From the NCBI GenBank assembly GCA_916048095.2, contig OU696591.1, forward strand, positions 2,752,001 through 2,816,000: DNA of 64,000 nucleotides, read 5' to 3'. Positions 11,289-23,594 of this stretch are shown here, in pieces. Within the stretch, counting starts at the first letter, position 1. Each line of letters starts with the position of its first letter. The DNA comes from Sacculina carcini. Lineage: Eukaryota; Arthropoda; Thecostraca; Sacculinidae. A model generated the notes under the pieces. The model made no database searches. It worked only from the letters and a program-made list of their open reading frames with translations, and was not told the origin of the DNA. A program made the translations under genes and the position numbers.

Positions 11289-11831
11289 ATTCATCCAATT
11301 TATTTCGATTATTTGTGTGTAGAGTTTAGTGTTGAGTGAAGAAAGTTATTACCTGGCTGGGATTCGAACCGAGGTCCTCGGGGTTCGAGCAGAGTCTTAC
11401 GCGGTCCGGCCATTGTAGATGTTCAAGAGAGATGGTTTATATGTGGTATATATAGTGCGCAAGCACGAGTGTACAATTAATTATGTGGTATATATAGTGC
11501 GCAAGCACGAGTGTTATTTTCTTTATTTTCTTTATTTTCTTTATTTTCTTTATTTTCTTTATTTTCTTTATTTTCTTTATTTTCTTTATTTTCTTTATTT
11601 TCTTTATTTTCTTTATTTTCTTTATTTTCTTTATTTTCTTTATTTTCTTTATTTTCTTTATTTTCTTTATTTTCTTTATTTTCTTTATTTTCTTTATTTT
11701 CTTTATTTTCTTTATTTTCTTTATTTTCTTTATTTTCTTTATTTTATTTATTTTCTTTATTTTCTTTATTTTCTTTATTTTCTTTATTTTATTTATTTTC
11801 TTTATTTTCTTTATTTTCTTTATTTTCTTTA
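11289..11831 (-). repeat. Satellite unit 17 (chimeric A+B end, 35 x 9-mer)
   Basis: The module core is 11289-11472, followed by the A-end ACAATTAA (11473-11480). A second copy of the last 34 bp of the module, including TATATATA, follows at 11481-11514 and then ends B-style. Tract 11515-11831 has two At. This is the only unit with both ends. Confidence 0.95.
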
Positions 11832-12314
11832 ATTCATCCAATTTATTTCGATTATTTGTGTGTAGAGCTTAGTGTTGAGTGAAGAAAGTTATTACCTGGC
11901 TGGGATTCGAACCGAGGTCCTCGGGGTTCGAGCAGAGTCTTACGCGGTCCGGCCATTGTAGATGTTCAAGAGAGATGGTTTATATGTGGTATATATAGTG
12001 CGCAAGCACGAGTGTTATTTTCTTTATTTTCTTTATTTTCTTTATTTTCTTTATTTTCTTTATTTTCTTTATTTTCTTTATTTTCTTTATTTTCTTTATT
12101 TTCTTTATTTTCTTTATTTTTTTTATTTTCTTTATTTTCTTTATTTTCTTTATTTTCTTTATTTTCTTTATTTTCTTTATTTTCTTTATTTTCTTTATTT
12201 TCTTTATTTTCTTTATTTTCTTTATTTTCTTTATTTTCTTTATTTTCTTTATTTTCTTTATTTTCTTTATTTTCTTTATTTTCTTTATTTTCTTTATTTT
12301 CTTTATTTTCTTTA
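11832..12314 (-). repeat. Satellite unit 18 (B end, 33 x 9-mer, T8 type)
   Basis: Module 11832-12015 with GAGCTTAG; tract 12016-12314 with one T8. Confidence 0.95.
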
Positions 12315-13373
12315 ATTCATCCAATTTATTTCGATTATTTGTGTGTAGAGTTTAGTGTTGAGTGAAGAAAGTTATTACCTGGCTGGGATTCGAACCGAGG
12401 TCCTCGGGGTTCGAGCAGAGTCTTACGCGGTCCGGCCATTGTAGATGTTCAAGAGAGATGGTTTATATGTGGTATATATAGTGCGCAAGCACGAGTGTTA
12501 TTTTCTTTATTTTCTTTATTTTCTTTATTTTCTTTATTTTCTTTATTTTCTTTATTTTCTTTATTTTCTTTATTTTCTTTATTTTCTTTATTTTCTTTAT
12601 TTTCTTTATTTTCTTTATTTTCTTTATTTTCTTTATTTTCTTTATTTTCTTTATTTTCTTTATTTTCTTTGTTTTCTTTATTTTCTTTATTTTCTTTATT
12701 TTCTTTATTTTCTTTATTTTCTTTATTTTCTTTATTTTCTTTATTTTCTTGATTTTCTTGATTTTCTTGATTTTCTTGATTTTCTTGATTTTCTTGATTT
12801 TCTTGATTTTCTTGATTTTCTTGATTTTCTTTATTTTCTTTATTTTCTTTATTTTCTTTATTTTCTTTATTTTCTTTATTTTCTTTATTTTCTTTATTTT
12901 CTTTATTTTCTTTATTTTCTTTATTTTCTTTATTTTCTTTATTTTCTTTATTTTCTTTATTTTCTTTATTTTCTTGATTTTCTTGATTTTCTTTATTTTC
13001 TTTATTTTCTTTATTTTCTTTATTTTCTTTATTTTCTTGATTTTCTTGATTTTCTTTATTTTCTTTATTTTCTTTATTTTCTTTATTTTCTTTATTTTCT
13101 TTATTTTCTTTATTTTCTTTATTTTCTTTATTTTCTTTATTTTCTTTATTTTCTTTATTTTCTTTATTTTCTTTATTTTCTTTATTTTCTTTATTTTCTT
13201 TATTTTCTTTATTTTCTTTATTTTCTTTATTTTCTTTATTTTCTTTATTTTCTTTATTTTCTTTATTTTCTTTATTTTATTTATTTTCTTTATTTTCTTT
13301 ATTTTCTTTATTTTCTTTATTTTCTTTATTTTATTTATTTTCTTTATTTTCTTTATTTTCTTTATTTTATTTA
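12315..13373 (-). repeat. Satellite unit 19 (B end, 97 x 9-mer, TG/GA type)
   Basis: Module 12315-12498; tract 12499-13373 with one TG near 12668, GA blocks of 9, 2 and 2, and three At, the last abutting unit 20. Confidence 0.95.
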
Positions 13374-14072
13374 ATTCATCCAATTTATTTCGATTATTTG
13401 TGTGTAGAGTTTAGTGTTGAGTGAAGAAAGTTATTACCTGGCTGGGATTCGAACCGAGGTCCTCGGGGTTCGAGCAGAGTCTTACGCGGTCCGGCCATTG
13501 TAGATGTTCAAGAGAGATGGTTTATATGTGGTATATATAGTGCGCAAGCACGAGTGTTATTTTCTTTATTTTCTTTATTTTCTTTATTTTCTTTATTTTC
13601 TTTATTTTCTTTATTTTCTTTATTTTCTTTATTTTCTTTATTTTCTTTATTTTCTTTATTTTCTTTATTTTCTTTATTTTCTTTATTTTCTTTATTTTCT
13701 TTATTTTCTTTATTTTCTTTATTTTCTTTATTTTCTTTATTTTCTTTATTTTCTTTATTTTCTTTATTTTCTTTATTTTCTTTATTTTCTTTATTTTCTT
13801 TATTTTCTTTATTTTCTTTATTTTCTTTATTTTCTTTATTTTCTTTATTTTCTTTATTTTCTTTATTTTCTTTATTTTCTTTATTTTCTTTATTTTCTTT
13901 ATTTTCTTTATTTTCTTTATTTTCTTTATTTTCTTTATTTTCTTTATTTTCTTTATTTTCTTTATTTTCTTTATTTTCTTTATTTTCTTTATTTTCTTTA
14001 TTTTCTTTATTTTCTTTATTTTCTTTATTTTCTTTATTTTCTTTATTTTCTTTATTTTCTTTATTTTTTTTA
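13374..14072 (-). repeat. Satellite unit 20 (B end, 57 x 9-mer)
   Basis: Module 13374-13557; tract 13558-14072, uniform except that its last 9-mer is T8, a mark shared with unit 21. Confidence 0.95.
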
Positions 14073-14546
14073 ATTCATCCAATTTATTTCGATTATTTGT
14101 GTGTAGAGTTTAGTGTTGAGTGAAGAAAGTTATTACCTGGCTGGGATTCGAACCGAGGTCCTCGGGGTTCGAGCAGAGTCTTACGCGGTCCGGCCATTGT
14201 AGATGTTCAAGAGAGATGGTTTATATGTGGTATATATAGTGCGCAAGCACGAGTGTTATTTTCTTTATTTTCTTTATTTTCTTTATTTTCTTTATTTTCT
14301 TTATTTTCTTTATTTTCTTTATTTTCTTTATTTTCTTTATTTTCTTTATTTTCTTTATTTTCTTTATTTTCTTTATTTTCTTTATTTTCTTTATTTTCTT
14401 TATTTTCTTTATTTTCTTTATTTTCTTTATTTTCTTTATTTTCTTTATTTTCTTTATTTTCTTTATTTTCTTTATTTTCTTTATTTTCTTTATTTTCTTT
14501 ATTTTCTTTATTTTCTTTATTTTCTTTATTTTCTTTATTTTTTTTA
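14073..14546 (-). repeat. Satellite unit 21 (B end, 32 x 9-mer)
   Basis: Module 14073-14256; tract 14257-14546 ending in T8 like unit 20, which suggests a recent local duplication. Confidence 0.95.
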
Positions 14547-15569
14547 ATTCATCCAATTTATTTCGATTATTTGTGTGTAGAGTTTAGTGTTGAGTGAAGA
14601 AAGTTATTACCTGGCTGGGATTCGAACCGAGGTCCTCGGGGTTCGAGCAGAGTCTTACGCGGTCCGGCCATTGTAGATGTTCAAGAGAGATGGTTTATAT
14701 GTGGTATATATAGTGCGCAAGCACGAGTGTTATTTTCTTTATTTTCTTTATTTTCTTTATTTTCTTTATTTTCTTTATTTTCTTTATTTTCTTTATTTTC
14801 TTTATTTTCTTTATTTTCTTTATTTTCTTTATTTTCTTTATTTTCTTTATTTTCTTTATTTTCTTTATTTTCTTTATTTTCTTTATTTTCTTTATTTTCT
14901 TTATTTTCTTTATTTTCTTTATTTTCTTTATTTTCTTTATTTTCTTTATTTTCTTTATTTTCTTTATTTTCTTTATTTTCTTTATTTTCTTTATTTTCTT
15001 TATTTTCTTTATTTTCTTTATTTTCTTTATTTTCTTTATTTTCTTTATTTTCTTTATTTTCTTTATTTTCTTTATTTTCTTTATTTTCTTTATTTTCTTC
15101 ATTTTCTTCATTTTCTTCATTTTCTTCATTTTCTTCATTTTCTTCATTTTCTTTATTTTCTTTATTTTCTTTATTTTCTTTATTTTCTTTATTTTCTTTA
15201 TTTTCTTTATTTTCTTTATTTTCTTTATTTTCTTTATTTTCTTTATTTTCTTTATTTTCTTTATTTTCTTTATTTTCTTTATTTTCTTTATTTTCTTTAT
15301 TTTCTTTATTTTCTTTATTTTCTTTATTTTCTTTATTTTCTTTATTTTCTTTATTTTCTTTATTTTCTTTATTTTCTTTATTTTCTTTATTTTCTTTATT
15401 TTCTTTATTTTCTTTATTTTCTTTATTTTCTTTATTTTCTTTATTTTCTTTATTTTCTTTATTTTCTTTATTTTCTTTATTTTCTTTATTTTCTTTATTT
15501 TCTTTATTTTCTTTATTTTCTTTATTTTCTTTATTTTCTTTATTTTCTTTATTTTCTTTATTTTATTTA
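14547..15569 (-). repeat. Satellite unit 22 (B end, 93 x 9-mer)
   Basis: Module 14547-14730; tract 14731-15569 with a block of 6 CA at about 15097-15148 and a final At. Confidence 0.95.
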
Positions 15570-16031
15570 ATTCATCCAATTTATTTCGATTATTTGTGTG
15601 TAGAGTTTAGTGTTGAGTGAAGAAAGTTATTACCTGGCTGGGATTCGAACCGAGGTCCTCGGGGTTCGAGCAGAGTCTTACGCGGTCCGGCCATTGTAGA
15701 TGTTCAAGAGAGATGGTTTATATGTGGTATATATAGTGCGCAAGCACGAGTGTACAATTAATTTTCTTTATTTTCTTTATTTTCTTTATTTTCTTTATTT
15801 TCTTTATTTTCTTTATTTTCTTTATTTTCTTTATTTTCTTTATTTTCTTTATTTTCTTTATTTTCTTTATTTTCTTTATTTTCTTTATTTTCTTTATTTT
15901 CTTTATTTTCTTTATTTTCTTTATTTTCTTTATTTTCTTTATTTTATTTATTTTCTTTATTTTCTTTATTTTCTTTATTTTATTTATTTTCTTTATTTTC
16001 TTTATTTTCTTTATTTTCTTTATTTTCTTTA
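15570..16031 (-). repeat. Satellite unit 23 (A end, 30 x 9-mer)
   Basis: Module 15570-15761; tract 15762-16031 with two At. Starts the trimer of units 23-25. Confidence 0.95.
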
Positions 16032-16523
16032 ATTCATCCAATTTATTTCGATTATTTGTGTGTAGAGTTTAGTGTTGAGTGAAGAAAGTTATTACCTGGC
16101 TGGGATTCGAACCGAGGTCCTCGGGGTTCGAGCAGAGTCTTACGCGGTCCGGCCATTGTAGATGTTCAAGAGAGATGGTTTATATGTGGTATATATAGTG
16201 CGCAAGCACGAGTGTTATTTTCTTTATTTTCTTTATTTTCTTTATTTTCTTTATTTTCTTTATTTTCTTTATTTTCTTTATTTTCTTTATTTTCTTTATT
16301 TTCTTTATTTTCTTTATTTTTTTTATTTTCTTTATTTTCTTTATTTTCTTTATTTTCTTTATTTTCTTTATTTTCTTTATTTTCTTTATTTTCTTTATTT
16401 TCTTTATTTTCTTTATTTTCTTTATTTTCTTTATTTTCTTTATTTTCTTTATTTTCTTTATTTTCTTTATTTTCTTTATTTTCTTTATTTTCTTTATTTT
16501 CTTTATTTTCTTTATTTTCTTTA
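16032..16523 (-). repeat. Satellite unit 24 (B end, 34 x 9-mer, T8 type)
   Basis: Module 16032-16215; tract 16216-16523 with one T8. Confidence 0.95.
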
Positions 16524-17609
16524 ATTCATCCAATTTATTTCGATTATTTGTGTGTAGAGTTTAGTGTTGAGTGAAGAAAGTTATTACCTGGCTGGGATTC
16601 GAACCGAGGTCCTCGGGGTTCGAGCAGAGTCTTACGCGGTCCGGCCATTGTAGATGTTCAAGAGAGATGGTTTATATGTGGTATATATAGTGCGCAAGCA
16701 CGAGTGTTATTTTCTTTATTTTCTTTATTTTCTTTATTTTCTTTATTTTCTTTATTTTCTTTATTTTCTTTATTTTCTTTATTTTCTTTATTTTCTTTAT
16801 TTTCTTTATTTTCTTTATTTTCTTTATTTTCTTTATTTTCTTTATTTTCTTTATTTTCTTTATTTTCTTTATTTTCTTTATTTTCTTTGTTTTCTTTATT
16901 TTCTTTATTTTCTTTATTTTCTTTATTTTCTTTATTTTCTTTATTTTCTTTATTTTCTTTATTTTCTTTATTTTCTTTATTTTCTTTATTTTCTTTATTT
17001 TCTTTATTTTCTTGATTTTCTTGATTTTCTTGATTTTCTTGATTTTCTTGATTTTCTTGATTTTCTTGATTTTCTTTATTTTCTTTATTTTCTTTATTTT
17101 CTTTATTTTCTTTATTTTCTTTATTTTCTTTATTTTCTTTATTTTCTTTATTTTCTTTATTTTCTTCATTTTCTTCATTTTCTTCATTTTCTTCATTTTC
17201 TTCATTTTCTTCATTTTCTTCATTTTCTTCATTTTCTTCATTTTCTTTATTTTCTTTATTTTCTTTATTTTCTTTATTTTCTTTATTTTCTTTATTTTCT
17301 TTATTTTCTTTATTTTCTTTATTTTCTTTATTTTCTTTATTTTCTTTATTTTCTTTATTTTCTTTATTTTCTTTATTTTCTTTATTTTCTTTATTTTCTT
17401 TATTTTCTTTATTTTCTTTATTTTCTTTATTTTCTTTATTTTCTTTATTTTCTTTATTTTCTTTATTTTCTTTATTTTCTTTATTTTCTTTATTTTCTTT
17501 ATTTTCTTTATTTTCTTTATTTTCTTTATTTTCTTTATTTTCTTTATTTTCTTTATTTTCTTTATTTTCTTTATTTTCTTTATTTTCTTTATTTTCTTTA
17601 TTTTATTTA
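16524..17609 (-). repeat. Satellite unit 25 (B end, 100 x 9-mer, TG/GA/CA type)
   Basis: Module 16524-16707; tract 16708-17609 with one TG near 16889, 7 GA from about 17012, 9 CA from about 17164 and a final At. Confidence 0.95.
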
Positions 17610-18098
17610 ATTCATCCAATTTATTTCGATTATTTGTGTGTAGAGTTTAGTGTTGAGTGAAGAAAGTTATTACCTGGCTGGGATTCGAACCGAGGTCCTC
17701 GGGGTTCGAGCAGAGTCTTACGCGGTCCGGCCATTGTAGATGTTCAAGAGAGATGGTTTATATGTGGTATATATAGTGCGCAAGCACGAGTGTACAATTA
17801 ATTTTCTTTATTTTCTTTATTTTCTTTATTTTCTTTATTTTCTTTATTTTCTTTATTTTCTTTATTTTCTTTATTTTCTTTATTTTCTTTATTTTCTTTA
17901 TTTTCTTTATTTTCTTTATTTTCTTTATTTTCTTTATTTTCTTTATTTTCTTTATTTTCTTTATTTTCTTTATTTTCTTTATTTTCTTTATTTTCTTTAT
18001 TTTATTTATTTTCTTTATTTTCTTTATTTTCTTTATTTTATTTATTTTCTTTATTTTCTTTATTTTCTTTATTTTCTTTATTTTCTTTATTTTCTTTA
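17610..18098 (-). repeat. Satellite unit 26 (A end, 33 x 9-mer)
   Basis: Module 17610-17801; tract 17802-18098 with two At. Starts the trimer of units 26-28. Confidence 0.95.
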
Positions 18099-18572
18099 AT
18101 TCATCCAATTTATTTCGATTATTTGTGTGTAGAGTTTAGTGTTGAGTGAAGAAAGTTATTACCTGGCTGGGATTCGAACCGAGGTCCTCGGGGTTCGAGC
18201 AGAGTCTTACGCGGTCCGGCCATTGTAGATGTTCAAGAGAGATGGTTTATATGTGGTATATATAGTGCGCAAGCACGAGTGTTATTTTCTTTATTTTCTT
18301 TATTTTCTTTATTTTCTTTATTTTCTTTATTTTCTTTATTTTCTTTATTTTCTTTATTTTCTTTATTTTTTTTATTTTCTTTATTTTCTTTATTTTCTTT
18401 ATTTTCTTTATTTTCTTTATTTTCTTTATTTTCTTTATTTTCTTTATTTTCTTTATTTTCTTTATTTTCTTTATTTTCTTTATTTTCTTTATTTTCTTTA
18501 TTTTCTTTATTTTCTTTATTTTCTTTATTTTCTTTATTTTCTTTATTTTCTTTATTTTCTTTATTTTCTTTA
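18099..18572 (-). repeat. Satellite unit 27 (B end, 32 x 9-mer, T8 type)
   Basis: Module 18099-18282; tract 18283-18572 with one T8. Confidence 0.95.
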
Positions 18573-19532
18573 ATTCATCCAATTTATTTCGATTATTTGT
18601 GTGTAGAGTTTAGTGTTGAGTGAAGAAAGTTATTACCTGGCTGGGATTCGAACCGAGGTCCTCGGGGTTCGAGCAGAGTCTTACGCGGTCCGGCCATTGT
18701 AGATGTTCAAGAGAGATGGTTTATATGTGGTATATATAGTGCGCAAGCACGAGTGTTATTTTCTTTATTTTCTTTATTTTCTTTATTTTCTTTATTTTCT
18801 TTATTTTCTTTATTTTCTTTATTTTCTTTATTTTCTTTATTTTCTTTATTTTCTTTATTTTCTTTATTTTCTTTATTTTCTTTATTTTCTTTATTTTCTT
18901 TATTTTCTTTATTTTCTTTATTTTCTTTATTTTCTTTATTTTCTTTGTTTTCTTTATTTTCTTTATTTTCTTTATTTTCTTTATTTTCTTTATTTTCTTT
19001 ATTTTCTTTATTTTCTTTATTTTCTTTATTTTCTTTATTTTCTTTATTTTCTTTATTTTCTTTATTTTCTTTATTTTCTTGATTTTCTTGATTTTCTTGA
19101 TTTTCTTGATTTTCTTGATTTTCTTGATTTTCTTGATTTTCTTGATTTTCTTGATTTTCTTGATTTTCTTGATTTTCTTGATTTTCTTGATTTTCTTTAT
19201 TTTCTTTATTTTCTTTATTTTCTTTATTTTCTTTATTTTCTTTATTTTCTTTATTTTCTTTATTTTCTTGATTTTCTTGATTTTCTTGATTTTCTTGATT
19301 TTCTTGATTTTCTTGATTTTCTTGATTTTCTTGATTTTCTTTATTTTCTTTATTTTCTTTATTTTCTTTATTTTCTTTATTTTCTTTATTTTCTTTATTT
19401 TCTTTATTTTCTTTATTTTCTTTATTTTCTTTATTTTCTTTATTTTCTTTATTTTCTTTATTTTCTTTATTTTCTTTATTTTCTTTATTTTATTTATTTT
19501 CTTTATTTTCTTTATTTTCTTTATTTTATTTA
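18573..19532 (-). repeat. Satellite unit 28 (B end, 86 x 9-mer, TG/GA type)
   Basis: Module 18573-18756; tract 18757-19532 with one TG near 18947, GA blocks of 13 (from about 19079) and 8 (from about 19268), and two At. Confidence 0.95.
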
Positions 19533-20030
19533 ATTCATCCAATTTATTTCGATTATTTGTGTGTAGAGTTTAGTGTTGAGTGAAGAAAGTTATTACCTGG
19601 CTGGGATTCGAACCGAGGTCCTCGGGGTTCGAGCAGAGTCTTACGCGGTCCGGCCATTGTAGATGTTCAAGAGAGATGGTTTATATGTGGTATATATAGT
19701 GCGCAAGCACGAGTGTACAATTAATTTTCTTTATTTTCTTTATTTTCTTTATTTTCTTTATTTTCTTTATTTTCTTTATTTTCTTTATTTTCTTTATTTT
19801 CTTTATTTTCTTTATTTTCTTTATTTTCTTTATTTTCTTTATTTTCTTTATTTTCTTTATTTTCTTTATTTTCTTTATTTTCTTTATTTTCTTTATTTTC
19901 TTTATTTTCTTTATTTTCTTTATTTTCTTTATTTTCTTTATTTTATTTATTTTCTTTATTTTCTTTATTTTCTTTATTTTATTTATTTTCTTTATTTTCT
20001 TTATTTTCTTTATTTTCTTTATTTTCTTTA
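19533..20030 (-). repeat. Satellite unit 29 (A end, 34 x 9-mer)
   Basis: Module 19533-19724; tract 19725-20030 with two At. The next unit is TG/GA type directly, so this is a dimer lacking the T8 member. Confidence 0.95.
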
Positions 20031-21089
20031 ATTCATCCAATTTATTTCGATTATTTGTGTGTAGAGTTTAGTGTTGAGTGAAGAAAGTTATTACCTGGCT
20101 GGGATTCGAACCGAGGTCCTCGGGGTTCGAGCAGAGTCTTACGCGGTCCGGCCATTGTAGATGTTCAAGAGAGATGGTTTATATGTGGTATATATAGTGC
20201 GCAAGCACGAGTGTTATTTTCTTTATTTTCTTTATTTTCTTTATTTTCTTTATTTTCTTTATTTTCTTTATTTTCTTTATTTTCTTTATTTTCTTTATTT
20301 TCTTTATTTTCTTTATTTTCTTTATTTTCTTTATTTTCTTTATTTTCTTTATTTTCTTTATTTTCTTTATTTTCTTTATTTTCTTTGTTTTCTTTATTTT
20401 CTTTATTTTCTTTATTTTCTTTATTTTCTTTATTTTCTTTATTTTCTTTATTTTCTTTATTTTCTTTATTTTCTTTATTTTCTTTATTTTCTTGATTTTC
20501 TTGATTTTCTTGATTTTCTTGATTTTCTTGATTTTCTTGATTTTCTTGATTTTCTTTATTTTCTTTATTTTCTTTATTTTCTTTATTTTCTTTATTTTCT
20601 TTATTTTCTTTATTTTCTTTATTTTCTTTATTTTCTTTATTTTCTTTATTTTCTTCATTTTCTTCATTTTCTTCATTTTCTTCATTTTCTTCATTTTCTT
20701 CATTTTCTTCATTTTCTTTATTTTCTTTATTTTCTTTATTTTCTTTATTTTCTTTATTTTCTTTATTTTCTTTATTTTCTTTATTTTCTTTATTTTCTTT
20801 ATTTTCTTTATTTTCTTTATTTTCTTTATTTTCTTTATTTTCTTTATTTTCTTTATTTTCTTTATTTTCTTTATTTTCTTTATTTTCTTTATTTTCTTTA
20901 TTTTCTTTATTTTCTTTATTTTCTTTATTTTCTTTATTTTCTTTATTTTCTTTATTTTCTTTATTTTCTTTATTTTCTTTATTTTCTTTATTTTCTTTAT
21001 TTTCTTTATTTTCTTTATTTTCTTTATTTTCTTTATTTTCTTTATTTTCTTTATTTTCTTTATTTTCTTTATTTTCTTTATTTTATTTA
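20031..21089 (-). repeat. Satellite unit 30 (B end, 97 x 9-mer, TG/GA/CA type)
   Basis: Module 20031-20214; tract 20215-21089 with one TG near 20387, 7 GA, 7 CA and a final At. Near-twin of units 25 and 37. Confidence 0.95.
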
Positions 21090-21578
21090 ATTCATCCAAT
21101 TTATTTCGATTATTTGTGTGTAGAGTTTAGTGTTGAGTGAAGAAAGTTATTACCTGGCTGGGATTCGAACCGAGGTCCTCGGGGTTCGAGCAGAGTCTTA
21201 CGCGGTCCGGCCATTGTAGATGTTCAAGAGAGATGGTTTATATGTGGTATATATAGTGCGCAAGCACGAGTGTACAATTAATTTTCTTTATTTTCTTTAT
21301 TTTCTTTATTTTCTTTATTTTCTTTATTTTCTTTATTTTCTTTATTTTCTTTATTTTCTTTATTTTCTTTATTTTCTTTATTTTCTTTATTTTCTTTATT
21401 TTCTTTATTTTCTTTATTTTCTTTATTTTCTTTATTTTCTTTATTTTCTTTATTTTCTTTATTTTCTTTATTTTCTTTATTTTATTTATTTTCTTTATTT
21501 TCTTTATTGTCTTTATTTTATTTATTTTCTTTATTTTCTTTATTTTCTTTATTTTCTTTATTTTCTTTATTTTCTTTA
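21090..21578 (-). repeat. Satellite unit 31 (A end, 33 x 9-mer)
   Basis: Module 21090-21281; tract 21282-21578 with two At and one private T-to-G change near 21509. Confidence 0.95.
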
Positions 21579-22079
21579 ATTCATCCAATTTATTTCGATT
21601 ATTTGTGTGTAGAGTTTAGTGTTGAGTGAAGAAAGTTATTACCTGGCTGGGATTCGAACCGAGGTCCTCGGGGTTCGAGCAGAGTCTTACGCGGTCCGGC
21701 CATTGTAGATGTTCAAGAGAGATGGTTTATATGTGGTATATATAGTGCGCAAGCACGAGTGTTATTTTCTTTATTTTCTTTATTTTCTTTATTTTCTTTA
21801 TTTTCTTTATTTTCTTTATTTTCTTTATTTTCTTTATTTTCTTTATTTTCTTTATTTTCTTTATTTTTTTTATTTTCTTTATTTTCTTTATTTTCTTTAT
21901 TTTCTTTATTTTCTTTATTTTCTTTATTTTCTTTATTTTCTTTATTTTCTTTATTTTCTTTATTTTCTTTATTTTCTTTATTTTCTTTATTTTCTTTATT
22001 TTCTTTATTTTCTTTATTTTCTTTATTTTCTTTATTTTCTTTATTTTCTTTATTTTCTTTATTTTCTTTATTTTCTTTA
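21579..22079 (-). repeat. Satellite unit 32 (B end, 35 x 9-mer, T8 type)
   Basis: Module 21579-21762; tract 21763-22079 with one T8. Confidence 0.95.
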
Positions 22080-23129
22080 ATTCATCCAATTTATTTCGAT
22101 TATTTGTGTGTAGAGTTTAGTGTTGAGTGAAGAAAGTTATTACCTGGCTGGGATTCGAACCGAGGTCCTCGGGGTTCGAGCAGAGTCTTACGCGGTCCGG
22201 CCATTGTAGATGTTCAAGAGAGATGGTTTATATGTGGTATATATAGTGCGCAAGCACGAGTGTTATTTTCTTTATTTTCTTTATTTTCTTTATTTTCTTT
22301 ATTTTCTTTATTTTCTTTATTTTCTTTATTTTCTTTATTTTCTTTATTTTCTTTATTTTCTTTATTTTCTTTATTTTCTTTATTTTCTTTATTTTCTTTA
22401 TTTTCTTTATTTTCTTTGTTTTCTTTATTTTCTTTATTTTCTTTATTTTCTTTATTTTCTTTATTTTCTTTATTTTCTTTATTTTCTTTATTTTCTTTAT
22501 TTTCTTTATTTTCTTTATTTTCTTTATTTTCTTTATTTTCTTTATTTTCTTTATTTTCTTTATTTTCTTTATTTTCTTGATTTTCTTGATTTTCTTGATT
22601 TTCTTGATTTTCTTGATTTTCTTGATTTTCTTGATTTTCTTGATTTTCTTGATTTTCTTGATTTTCTTGATTTTCTTGATTTTCTTTATTTTCTTTATTT
22701 TCTTTATTTTCTTTATTTTCTTTATTTTCTTTATTTTCTTTATTTTCTTTATTTTCTTGATTTTCTTGATTTTCTTGATTTTCTTTATTTTCTTTATTTT
22801 CTTTATTTTCTTTATTTTCTTTATTTTCTTTATTTTCTTTATTTTCTTTATTTTCTTTATTTTCTTGATTTTCTTGATTTTCTTGATTTTCTTGATTTTC
22901 TTGATTTTCTTGATTTTCTTGATTTTCTTGATTTTCTTGATTTTCTTGATTTTCTTGATTTTCTTGATTTTCTTGATTTTCTTGATTTTCTTGATTTTCT
23001 TGATTTTCTTGATTTTCTTGATTTTCTTGATTTTCTTGATTTTCTTGATTTTCTTTATTTTCTTTATTTTATTTATTTTCTTTATTTTCTTTATTTTCTT
23101 TATTTTCTTTATTTTCTTTATTTTCTTTA
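22080..23129 (-). repeat. Satellite unit 33 (B end, 96 x 9-mer, TG/GA type, largest GA block)
   Basis: Module 22080-22263; tract 22264-23129 with one TG near 22416, then GA blocks of 12, 3 and 21. The last (about 22862-23050) is the longest variant run in the window. One At follows. Confidence 0.95.
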
Positions 23130-23594
23130 ATTCATCCAATTTATTTCGATTATTTGTGTGTAGAGTTTAGTGTTGAGTGAAGAAAGTTATTACCTGGCTG
23201 GGATTCGAACCGAGGTCCTCGGGGTTCGAGCAGAGTCTTACGCGGTCCGGCCATTGTAGATGTTCAAGAGAGATGGTTTATATGTGGTATATATAGTGCG
23301 CAAGCACGAGTGTTATTTTCTTTATTTTCTTTATTTTCTTTATTTTCTTTATTTTCTTTATTTTCTTTATTTTCTTTATTTTCTTTATTTTCTTTATTTT
23401 TTTTATTTTCTTTATTTTCTTTATTTTCTTTATTTTCTTTATTTTCTTTATTTTCTTTATTTTCTTTATTTTCTTTATTTTCTTTATTTTCTTTATTTTC
23501 TTTATTTTCTTTATTTTCTTTATTTTCTTTATTTTCTTTATTTTCTTTATTTTCTTTATTTTCTTTATTTTCTTTATTTTCTTTATTTTCTTTA
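23130..23594 (-). repeat. Satellite unit 34 (B end, 31 x 9-mer, T8 type)
   Basis: Module 23130-23313; tract 23314-23594 with one T8. Follows a TG/GA unit directly, with no A unit between. Confidence 0.95.
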
